A DNA stretch of 64,000 nucleotides from Candidatus Fermentithermobacillaceae bacterium (GTDB lineage: Bacteria; Bacillota; Sulfobacillia; Fermentithermobacillales; Fermentithermobacillaceae). This document shows positions 1 through 7,433 of this stretch, piece after piece. The translations under genes were made by a program, and so were the position numbers. The notes beneath the pieces were generated by a model, which was given only the letters and a program-made list of their open reading frames with translations, did not search any database and was not told the DNA's origin. The DNA lies in contig DUQH01000003.1 in assembly GCA_012837895.1 (NCBI GenBank), forward strand, positions 62,001 through 126,000. Direction: 5' to 3'. Each line of letters opens with the position of its first letter. The stretch's first letter is position 1.

Positions 1-261
1 CTCTCTTGCACCGGCAACCTTCCTAGATGCCATGGATAAGATGGCTTTCTCGTCCGCTTTGGTACTTGCTACCCCGATACCATCTGTCAGTATGCCAAAG
101 ACGATAACAAGCAGAAACAAGGGAATACTCAGGTAAACAGAAATCCCTTGGGCCAGTTCTTCAAAGGATACGTTGAGGATAAAACTTAGCAGAAACGCAA
201 AAAATCCAAGGCCTAACCCTTGGATAAAATGGCGGTTATTGTTGTTTCGTTTCTTACCCAT
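1..261 (-). CDS. Small integral membrane protein, 5' part only
   Basis: The reading frame starts at ATG 261 on the minus strand and runs off the left edge, so only the first 87 codons are visible. The N-terminus is basic and Asn-rich (MGKKRNNNNRHF). It is followed by two hydrophobic segments at about residues 14-30 and 42-62, then a conserved-looking stretch with ADEKAILSMASRKVAGA. A strong ribosome site (AGAGGTGATC) lies 5' of the ATG. The pattern resembles a family of uncharacterised Bacillota membrane proteins, but I cannot name it. The ribosome site lies in the left arm of the 15-bp inverted repeat described separately. Confidence 0.6.
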   Translation of the reverse strand, partial: MGKKRNNNNRHFIQGLGLGFFAFLLSFILNVSFEELAQGISVYLSIPLFLLVIVFGILTDGIGVASTKADEKAILSMASRKVAGARE

Positions 262-273
262 CTATTTGTGATC

Positions 274-886
274 ACCTCTTTGAGGGTAGTACCTGTGATA
301 AATCTTGTGACTTAAGGTCCAGCAGGATTTCCCGCAGGCCAACCCGGGCTTACGCCCAAGGCGGTTCCCCTTTAAGTCCTGCCTGTTCTGTCGCCAGGAA
401 CAGCGCTGGATCGCCACTTAGTTCACACCGTAATCCCACAGATACCCCCGTGAGAGACAGTCTAGGAGTTTTCCTCAGAGATCTGCCTTTCCTAGCTTCT
501 TTTGCAACCGGATTTTCAGGAAAACATCCATCCCATCCAGCCACTCAAAGCAGGCCCTTCTCCTAACGAGAATCTACCTGTGAAGACATGATAACCCGTT
601 CCTCCGGGATAACCCGTTAACCCGGGTTAGACCGTTCATCCGGGTCCAACCTTTCATCCGGGTTAAACCGTTCATCCAGGCTATACTGCCTTCCCGAAAA
701 AAGGGCAGCTTTTGGTACTCGTCACCTGCATGCCATTGCAGGCCTCCCTTTTTTCCTCTTCCCTGCCCAGACCGAACGCTGGGCGCATCCGGCCCCTGAC
801 AAGGCGATTCAGGTAAGGCCATGACGGATTTTTAGCCCCGCCCTGGGAACGCAGAATCTACTAGAATACTGTACCCTCAAAGAGGT
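274..886. repeat. 15-bp perfect inverted repeat bounding about 600 bp
   Basis: ACCTCTTTGAGGGTA at 274-288 is the exact reverse complement of 872-886. The arms enclose a gene-free stretch containing the 18-bp tandem repeats. This could be the ends of a small non-autonomous element or a duplicated ribosome-site segment. I see no target-site duplication next to the arms. The left arm overlaps the ribosome site of the membrane protein gene starting at 261. Confidence 0.55.
591..680. repeat. Five tandem 18-bp repeats
   Basis: Five consecutive units begin at 591, 609, 627, 645 and 663, with consensus close to WTAAACCGTTCATCCGGG. Units differ at two to six positions, and the period is exactly 18 bp throughout. 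The minus strand has an open frame across it that would give a six-residue repeat, but there is no ribosome site and no recognisable protein, so I treat it as a minisatellite. Confidence 0.75.
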
Positions 887-1008
887 CGCAGCAACAACTA
901 TACAAAATCCCAGCGTAAGTGTCAAATCACCCATTCACCGGATGCCGTTGGCCGCCGGGTCCGCCGGCCCGCGATACCATCACCCATGAGTGTTGTGATA
1001 GTGGAAAT

Positions 1009-1131
1009 GGCGCACCACGTGCACCGATTCTTCGGATTTCAGGCACCTCTGCAGCCAAAACGGTGCACCACGTGTACCAATCTTCGGGATTCCGCGCGCT
1101 CCTACGCATGAAATGGTGCACCAGATGCACC
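1009..1131. repeat. Three 17-bp dyads at 53-bp spacing
   Basis: Three related imperfect dyads start at 1009, 1062 and 1115: GGCGCACCACGTGCACC, GGTGCACCACGTGTACC and GGTGCACCAGATGCACC. Each has 7-bp arms with one mismatch around a 3-bp centre. Downstream of the first two is a related CTTCGG-containing segment, and the rest of each 53-bp unit has diverged. 53 bp is about five helical turns, which would suit an operator array or a structured repeat. Confidence 0.65.
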
Positions 1132-1135
1132 AATG

Positions 1136-1384
1136 CTAGCAGCGTTCGGACGAAAGGTCATCGAGTTCGGCAACAAGCTTGTCCAAGATCTTGTTGGATT
1201 CCTCAAAGGAGATGAAGTTCCGGAGCACCCGGGCCTTGTGGGTCATGGCCTCAACATAAAGGTCACGGTCGTCTTCGGTAAGCCGGGGGATGGCCGCATC
1301 CAGGCAGGTCGAGGCTTCAGTGAAGTTCCCGATACTCGACAAGTAGGCTCCCTTTGCCACAAGAAGTTCTTTATCGCAAGCCAC
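1136..1384 (-). pseudogene. Fragment of a TPR-type transcriptional activator
   Basis: The translation has two helix pairs of TPR character (ELLVAKGAYLSSIGNFTEA and AMTHKARVLRNFISFEESN). This matches, as far as I can judge by eye, the TPR region of large LuxR/MalT- or BTAD-type regulators. The same frame continues upstream to about 1470 without a start codon or ribosome site, and it ends abruptly at 1136. About 85-100 residues of what is normally an 800-1000-residue protein remain, so this is a decayed fragment. It runs antiparallel to the surface-protein remnant next door. Confidence 0.4.
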
Positions 1385-1734
1385 CCACTCGTCGCCTAGA
1401 AAAGTAGAAACACAGCTTCTAGGGTCAGTGCTATCACCTCTGCCCTGTGGAGTCCCAATACTCTTGAAGTGCCCGAAGGGGGCAGCGCGATGGAAAACAG
1501 GAAGAAGCAGGAAGGACTACCCATAACAAGACCTTTGGAGCAAGCCACGGAAACTCCATGCTGCCCCTGCCCTTCAGGTGTAACGGAAAAAGAGTTCCCA
1601 CGCATAGGCACCTGCTTTCTCAAGACTACCGCGACTACCGCGCCGGATGGAGGGTGCCAGGCGCTGTGCCCGCGCTGCAGCATTTGGACTTCTTTGCCGG
1701 AAGGAGCGGCCCTCAAGGTGACCCGCATTTTCGA

Positions 1735-2753
1735 CTGCCTCGCCAAGTGGACAATCAATACGTACACAGTGACCTTCGAATCAAGTGGCGGCAGTACCGT
1801 ACCCAGCCAAACCGTCCCGTATAACGCAGTCGCAACCGAGCCTCCGGCCCCAACAAGAACGAACTACACATTCCAAGGCTGGTATTCGGACAGCGGATTA
1901 TCCACGGAGTTCGACTTCTCGACCCCATAACGGAGGATATAACCCTCTATGCCAAGTGGCAGCGCAAACCCGCTTCTCAACAACCCAAGACCATAACGGT
2001 GACAGAAGTATCCAGCAGCCTGTTCGCCGGAAGTCAAGGAGAAGTAAACGCCAACGCTGATATGGATGACACTTTTTCAAGCTCGGTGGAGGTGAAGATC
2101 TCCGACACGCAGGAGGACGTAGCACGCTTCGGCTTTGCTGCTGGCGCCGAAGTCTACCCCTTTGGTATTTCCCTCTACATAAGTGGTACAAGCCAAAAGA
2201 CGAAGCCTGCACCAGGCTATTCAGTAACCATCTCCCTGCCAGTGCCTGAACATCTCTTGGATGTGAAGGAGCTAATCTCCGTCGTGCACAAGTCTGAAAG
2301 CGGTGTCGTGACAACCATTCCCTCCAGACTTGAGCAGAAAAACGGGATATGGCTCATCACGTTCGAAGCGACTGAGTTTTCACCGTACGCACTGGTAGTA
2401 AGGAGTGCCGGAACCGCAGCAACCGCGGGAAACTACGACGAGTCGGCAGGCGTTCCGTACTATATCAACACAGAAGGAGCAGAGCATTCATCGGCTTTGC
2501 CGCAAAGGGAAGATACATCGCTCCCCAGGGCGTAAGCGTGAATGTGATGCAGAACGACAAGAGCTTTGCCGATATCTCCGGGCACTGGGCACAAGTCTAC
2601 GTGGGCTTTGTAACCGAACGGGAGGTCTTCCTGGGGACAAGCGGCAACACCTTCTCCCCGGATGCCGGCATGACCCGCGGCATGTTCCCCACTGTCGTAG
2701 GACGGTTTTACGAGACATGCCCGTTTGTGGAGCAATACCGGAGGGTCTTGTAA
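1735..2753 (+). pseudogene. Decayed surface protein: InlB B-repeat plus SLH domain
   Basis: Three pieces in different frames form one protein remnant. The first (to 1930) begins at the end of a repeat (AKW) and holds most of one InlB B-type repeat (TVTFESSGGSTVPSQTV, then TFQGWY). A one-base loss in the CCCC run near 1925 moves the frame, after which ITEDITLYAKW completes the repeat. A linker of about 180 residues follows to about 2480. A second one-base loss near 2484 leads to FIGFAAKGRYIAPQG and a clear S-layer homology domain (FADISGHWAQ, FSPDAGMTRG). The tail after 2712 no longer resembles the family. There is no signal peptide or credible start, so the 5' end is also missing. In a live copy the SLH domain would tether the protein to the cell wall. 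Confidence 0.7.
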
Positions 2754-3008
2754 GACAGGCCCGGGTGCCCTATATAGCTGTTGCGTCTGTCGTATCGAAC
2801 CCCCTGCAAGCCTGTTCAGCAATCTGCCATTTGGACTTCCAAGACGCCAGTGTGGAATCAGATGCAGAATACATAGGCATTGTTGTAAGCACAACACACT
2901 GAAAGAGACTGTGCAGACTCTCGTAATTGCTCATGGCTCCGAAGGAGAAACTGCCGAACTGGGCGAACGATCCAAGTGTTCCTACACTAACCATGGAGGC
3001 TGTTTCGT

Positions 3009-3807
3009 TTGGAGTATTTCATATTCGCTGACGAGAGTGGCACGCATACTGGTTCCAAGTGCTATGGTATAGGGGCTCTTTGTATTTCTGAAAGCCAACT
3101 CGAGGAATTGGTTGAGTTCGTAACCACGGTCAAGGCAGAATATCGGCTGGACGAAGAGATTAAGTGGACTAGGATTCGCAAGTACAAGGCCGCAATTGAA
3201 GTGGCATTGCGTATCGTTGATTACGTTCTAGATACACGCTTGCCCACACATCATCGTAATCAAGAAGGACGTATACCGCAAGTGGTCGTTCGACACCGAG
3301 GAAGCGTTTTACGCCACCTATTGGGAGTTGCTTAGTCGTTTAGTCCAACGATTAGGCGGGACGTCGTATTGGGTCGTGCTCGACAATCGATCCGACGCAT
3401 ACGACAAACGGCATGAGGTGCTTCATATCATCACCAATCGCTATCTAACCAAAGTGGACGAACAGGCGAGATTGCTTAACGTAGAAAAGGCTGATTCGAG
3501 CTTGTTGTTGCCTCTCCAGTGTGTGGACCTATTGACCGGAGCTGTGACATCAAGTACCAATTGTTACCTGGATCCCTCTGCTGCCCTTAATCCTGGAAAG
3601 GTACAAATCATTCAGCACTTTTCGCACCGACTTGGATGGGACTCTCTGGCCTACGACACATATCCTAACGCAACATTCAACATCTGGCATTTCCCGAAGG
3701 AGTTTCGAGCCGATCCAGGCTCTCGAAACGTTAGATTGAGAAACCCTAGAGCTTCGCTTCGGTCTACCAAGGAGGGTCACTCCCGGACCCGGAGTACGGA
3801 CTCCTAG
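3009..3807 (+). pseudogene. DUF3800 protein, frameshifted
   Basis: The N-terminal half begins at TTG 3009 behind a GGAGG site and carries the DUF3800 signature start (FIFADESGTHTG). It goes off frame near 3240-3250. The +1 frame then continues with IIVIKKDVYRKWSFDTEEA and runs to 3807, including the family's usual C-terminal region (LLLPLQCVDLLTG, FNIWHFPKEF). One base change would restore a protein of about 265 residues, close to the usual length. DUF3800 proteins have an RNase H-like fold and are often found in mobile or defence settings, but their role is not established. Surrounding decay suggests a true pseudogene rather than a sequencing error. Confidence 0.7.
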
Positions 3808-4125
3808 CTGACTCTCAAGAAGTCAACAGTTGCGGTAGATATCTTCGTATGGTAATCCACTTCTTGTTCAAGACTTAGGTGGTTGTCTCCCCTTAGGTAG
3901 TTGTCTCATAGTCAAGTTGCTCTTCACGCAGTCCACTGTTTGCAACGGCTTTGTTGCTCAAGGCGGCAAGCGCTATAAGGCTTGGCACCAATGGGCTTGC
4001 TGTCTATTCCCCTCTCTAGTCGCTGTAACCGCCGATCCTTCACATCTCGTTCTCATACGATTAGTCTGGGATTGCCCTCACAGCAGGCGACGATATGAAC
4101 ACTTGCATTCACCAAATGCCTCCAT
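3808..4125. other. Intergenic region with one direct repeat
   Basis: About 320 bp without a supported gene. The only structure I see is a 16-bp direct repeat, CTTAGGTGGTTGTCTC at 3874-3889 and CTTAGGTAGTTGTCTC at 3892-3907, one mismatch apart at 18-bp spacing. It resembles the repeated ends of some insertion sequences, but no transposase is nearby. Confidence 0.45.
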
Positions 4126-4605
4126 CTAGCGGTGATATGGCTCCCCCCTACCAATCTTAAACGCCCTGTACAACTGCTCCGCAAGGAGCATCGGCATGAA
4201 CTGGTGAGGGAAGGTCATGAGACCCATGGATAGGCGGAATCGTGCACGGGAAAGGATCTCAGGCGCCAATCCCGTGGTGCTGCCGATCACAAAGGCCAGG
4301 TTGGAGTCGCCGGAAAGGGCGCGTTCCTGGATCCAGCGGCTGAGCTCTTCAGAGGACATCTGGGTGCCCCCGATGTCCAGAACAACCAGGTATTCGTTAT
4401 CCCTGAGCGTCCGCAAGATGCGTTCGGCCTCTGTCTCACGGGCTAACGCCAACTGCTTCTCCGAAAACGTCTCCGGGACCGGTTCATCTCGGAGTTCAAC
4501 CAGTTCAACCTGGGCATAGGGCTTAAGGCGTTTCATGTACTCGGAAACGCCCTCACGAAGGTATTTCTCCCGTATCTTGTCTACAAGGATAATCCGTATG
4601 CGCAT
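4126..4605 (-). CDS. rlmH: 23S rRNA (pseudouridine1915-N3)-methyltransferase RlmH
   Basis: RlmH is a SPOUT methyltransferase that methylates pseudouridine 1915 in helix 69 of 23S rRNA on assembled 70S ribosomes. The 159-residue product is the normal length and ends with the conserved LLAEQLYRAFKIGRGEPYHR block. The SAM-binding knot region reads FVIGSTTGLAPEI where most members have IGG, a small deviation. I start at ATG 4605 because GGGAGG sits just upstream of it; the longer frame to 4620 would bury that site. It is the last gene of the minus-strand block, about 140 bp after ispA. Confidence 0.92.
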   Translation of the reverse strand: MRIRIILVDKIREKYLREGVSEYMKRLKPYAQVELVELRDEPVPETFSEKQLALARETEAERILRTLRDNEYLVVLDIGGTQMSSEELSRWIQERALSGDSNLAFVIGSTTGLAPEILSRARFRLSMGLMTFPHQFMPMLLAEQLYRAFKIGRGEPYHR

Positions 4606-4746
4606 TGGCTTTCCTCCCACATGGGAATCATGGTTCCGCGGCCACGTCCCAGGGGTTCAGGGCCAAACGGTGTACTCGTACTCCTCTTTTGAGCAGCTGC
4701 ATGGTGGCATGGGGCGCCGGAAAACGCGTGAAACAGCAGCAGGTGG

Positions 4747-5730
4747 TCATCGCCGGCCATCATTAGAATTAGAATGTTCAAGACCTTCAGAATGCTCAAG
4801 GTCCTCGAGCCTGGAGAGGTAAATGCCTGACAGTTCCTTTATCAGGACCTGGCCAGGGAACACAGCTGAAGCGGCTTCGATGCTTTTCGTAAGGCTTTGT
4901 TTTGCTTCCATACATGCCTCAGATAGGCTCATTGTCTTGAGCAAGGTATTCTTGTCCTGCTCTTTGCCGCCTGCACCTGAGTCTTCAATATCATCGATTA
5001 TTTGGTATGCGTACCCGAACAGTTCGCCCCAAGTTCCGCACAGCTCAACCACATTCGTGGAAGCACCCGCCAGGATGGCCCCGGCCATGGCTGAGCACCG
5101 GAACAAGGCGCCCGTCTTCATCCTGTACATGTCCGGAATGCCGGGAACTTCGGTCTGGCCTTCGAAGAGCAAGTCCAATAGCTGTCCGCCTACCATTCCG
5201 GAAGGCCCGGCAGCCCTGGCAATCGCCAGTGCAGCCCGTAACACTTGTTCGTGTGGAATGCCCTTGCACGACACCATGCACTCAAACGCCATGGTGAGCA
5301 GCGCATCCCCGCAGAGCAAAGCGGTAGCTTCGCCGAACTTCTTGTGACAGCTCAACCTGCCCCTGCGGTAGTCATCATCATCCATACAGGGCAAATCGTC
5401 GTGTACCAGGGAATACGCCTGGATCATCTCCAGTGCTACCGCAAAAGCCATGGGCCCATCCCAATACCCCGGAGGTCGTGAAAGGTTGGATGGGTCTGGA
5501 AGTCCTGACTGACCCACCACCGGCTCTGAGGCCTCAGATGCGCTTGAGAGTTCATCATATACGGAAAGCAATATGATGCTCCTAAGCCTCTTGCCCCCCT
5601 CAAGGGAGTAGCGCACCGCTTCTTTGAGTTTAGGAACACCCCAGGGGTAACTGTCGATAGCTTCTCCTATGGCGCTGTCTATTACCTTTAGGTATTCCTC
5701 AAGTTCCTTTGCAAGGGCCGCTGAAATCAT
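4747..5730 (-). CDS. ispA: Polyprenyl (farnesyl/geranyl) diphosphate synthase
   Basis: A class I trans-prenyltransferase that condenses DMAPP with IPP to give C10-C20 prenyl diphosphates for quinone, undecaprenyl and other isoprenoid synthesis. The first Asp-rich motif is DDLPCMDDDDYRRG and the second is YQIIDDIED, both intact. At 327 residues it is slightly longer than typical IspA because of a Ser/Pro-rich stretch around residues 70-90 and a short charged C-terminal tail. I chose ATG 5730 (GGAGG six bases upstream) over TTG 5733. The gene overlaps the 3' end of xseB by about 30 bp, the common xseA-xseB-ispA order of Bacillota. Product chain length cannot be fixed by eye. Confidence 0.9.
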   Translation of the reverse strand: MISAALAKELEEYLKVIDSAIGEAIDSYPWGVPKLKEAVRYSLEGGKRLRSIILLSVYDELSSASEASEPVVGQSGLPDPSNLSRPPGYWDGPMAFAVALEMIQAYSLVHDDLPCMDDDDYRRGRLSCHKKFGEATALLCGDALLTMAFECMVSCKGIPHEQVLRAALAIARAAGPSGMVGGQLLDLLFEGQTEVPGIPDMYRMKTGALFRCSAMAGAILAGASTNVVELCGTWGELFGYAYQIIDDIEDSGAGGKEQDKNTLLKTMSLSEACMEAKQSLTKSIEAASAVFPGQVLIKELSGIYLSRLEDLEHSEGLEHSNSNDGRR

Positions 5731-6031
5731 CAAGCTCCTCCGTCTCAGAGTTACTTGTCTCTTCCTCTTTCTTGAGTATCTCCTGAACCCTGCTCTCTGC
5801 GCGTGCGAGAATAGACTCCAGTTTTCTCGCGAGCTGTACTCCTTCTTCGAACTTAGCGAGAGACTCTTCCAGGGACAATTCGCCGCTTTCCAGCCTATTC
5901 ACAATTTCCTCCAGCTGGCTAAGCATATCTGCAAAACTCATATCTTGCTGGTTGTCTCCTACCGACCCTGTCCCGGCTGCCCCGGGTACTCCGGTCATTC
6001 CTGCCACATCAATTTCGGGCTTTGAACTCAC
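5699..6031 (-). CDS. xseB: Exodeoxyribonuclease VII small subunit
   Basis: XseB binds the large subunit XseA to form exonuclease VII, which degrades single-stranded DNA from both ends. The core of about residues 30-95 shows the expected helical pattern (MLSQLEEIVNRLESGELSLE and LAKFEEGVQLARKLES). I start at GTG 6031, nine bases after a GGAGGTG site inside the end of xseA, giving 110 residues. This includes a Gly/Ala-rich N-terminal extension of about 30 residues that is longer than usual. A later start is possible but has no better ribosome site. The overlaps with xseA and ispA indicate translational coupling. Confidence 0.88.
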   Translation of the reverse strand: MSSKPEIDVAGMTGVPGAAGTGSVGDNQQDMSFADMLSQLEEIVNRLESGELSLEESLAKFEEGVQLARKLESILARAESRVQEILKKEEETSNSETEELDDFSGPCKGT

Positions 6032-7316
6032 TTGAGCTTGGCACCTCCTCACCGGTGGTTTCTTCAACACGGCAAACAAGGGAACCCTTGTACAAGTTGA
6101 CGAGTACCTGGTCTCCCTCACTAACATCCGCGTAACTCCTGATAATTCTCATATCCGGAACCGACCTGGCTACGCTGTAGCCCCTGGAAAGCACGGACAG
6201 GGGGCTGAGAGTTTCAAGTTTGAGGGCAAGGGAGCCAAATCTTTGCCTGTTTGCACTCAAGAAAAAGTCCATTGCATGGGCAAGAGCTTGCTTGAGGTCC
6301 AACACCTCGTCCCCGGCTGAAGAAATGAACTTCATTGCGTCAATCAGTTGTTGTTTGAGCCTGATGAGCGTCTCGCCTGCAGACACAAGGAACCAGTCAG
6401 GCCTCTGGAGGCACGGACGGGAACTCAGGCCCTGCAAACGGGCGCGACTGTTCCTTATCTCAAGCGCAAGGCTACCGTAGGCCCTTTGAACAAGCCTTCC
6501 CACCTTGGTTTGGAGTTCCCTTGCGTTAGGCACCACCAGCTCAGCTGCGGCCGAAGGCGTAGCAGCCCTCACATCTGCCACAAGATCCGCTATGGTAACA
6601 TCCCGCTCGTGACCTACAGCCGAAACTACAGGTACCCTGGAACTATATATGGCCCGGGCCACTAGCTCGTGGTTGAATACAAACAAGTCTTCCTGGGAGC
6701 CGCCGCCCCTCCCAACGATTATCACGTCTACATCCGGCACCTGGTTGAGCAGCTTGATACCTGCGGCGATTTCCACTTCGGCACCCTCACCCTGTACCTT
6801 GGAATCTGCAACCACAAACCGGACTCCTGGGTAGCGCCGCCTGCCTACCGACACAATGTCTTTTATGGCAGCACCGCGTATTGAAGTGACCAAACCTATC
6901 TTCCTAGGGAACATGGGAAGGGGTCTCTTGCGCTCAGTAGCAAACAGCCCTTCTTTTTCAAGCTTCGCCTTGAGCTCTTCAAGCTGGGCGTACAGCGCAC
7001 CCAGCCCCGCCGGCTCCATGTACGTAGCGTATACCTGGTAAACACCGTCGCGCTCATATACAGACACGCTTCCGGCGACGATAACCTGCATACCTTCCTT
7101 GGGAACGAAAGACATGCGCATCCTGTTGCTACGCCACATAACAGCTCTTACGCTCGACTTCTCATCCTTGAGGGTAAAATAAAGGTGGCCCTGGTAATCT
7201 CTCAGGTTTGCTATCTCACCCTGGATAAACACCTGCCGCAAGAAATCGTCTTGCCAGAATAGCTTGCGGATATAGGAGTTTAGCTGGGTAACGGAGATAA
7301 CATTCCTAAGATCCAC
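6009..7316 (-). CDS. xseA: Exodeoxyribonuclease VII large subunit
   Basis: Catalytic subunit of exonuclease VII. An N-terminal OB-fold (about residues 8-100, VFIQGEIANLRDYQGHLYF) is followed by the nuclease core with GLVTSIRGAAIKDI, DVIIVGRGGGSQEDL and VVSAVGHERDVTIADLVAD, then a long coiled-coil region and the C-terminal SPLSVLSRGYSVAR block. I prefer GTG 7316 (AAGGTGG seven bases upstream) over ATG 7334, whose only ribosome-like sequence directly abuts the start. The product is 435 residues, normal for the family. Confidence 0.93.
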   Translation of the reverse strand: MDLRNVISVTQLNSYIRKLFWQDDFLRQVFIQGEIANLRDYQGHLYFTLKDEKSSVRAVMWRSNRMRMSFVPKEGMQVIVAGSVSVYERDGVYQVYATYMEPAGLGALYAQLEELKAKLEKEGLFATERKRPLPMFPRKIGLVTSIRGAAIKDIVSVGRRRYPGVRFVVADSKVQGEGAEVEIAAGIKLLNQVPDVDVIIVGRGGGSQEDLFVFNHELVARAIYSSRVPVVSAVGHERDVTIADLVADVRAATPSAAAELVVPNARELQTKVGRLVQRAYGSLALEIRNSRARLQGLSSRPCLQRPDWFLVSAGETLIRLKQQLIDAMKFISSAGDEVLDLKQALAHAMDFFLSANRQRFGSLALKLETLSPLSVLSRGYSVARSVPDMRIIRSYADVSEGDQVLVNLYKGSLVCRVEETTGEEVPSSSEFKARN

Positions 7317-7433
7317 CCAGGTGCCACCTTTCATCCTTTCTTATCTATCCGGATCCGGGTCGAGCCCCGTGTCAGACAAACCGTCAAACCCCAAGGTAGC
7401 GGAGTTCTTCGATCCCACTCCGAACCTCTGGAA

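Larger units (their letters stand above)
262..1135. other. Gene-free region with tandem and inverted repeats
   Basis: No convincing gene is present. The open frames here have no ribosome site and low-complexity translations. The stretch contains a 15-bp inverted repeat with arms at 274-288 and 872-886, five 18-bp tandem units at 591-680, and three 17-bp dyads spaced exactly 53 bp apart at 1009-1131. Each is listed separately. Confidence 0.6.

Noticed and set aside
574-822. Minus-strand frame encoding a six-residue repeat
   Set aside because: It is produced by the 18-bp minisatellite, and there is no start signal or recognisable domain.
927-1133. Open frame over the 53-bp repeats
   Set aside because: No ribosome site and a low-complexity product; the frame arises from the tandem dyads.
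1469-1740. N-terminal part of the surface-protein remnant as a genuine start
   Set aside because: The translation lacks a signal peptide and B-repeat features, and the visible repeat begins mid-unit, so the true 5' end is lost.
5007-5347. Plus-strand frames opposite ispA
   Set aside because: They are shadows of the minus-strand gene, which has intact catalytic motifs. The same holds for long antisense frames over spoIIIAE, gcvPA and the MurQ fusion.
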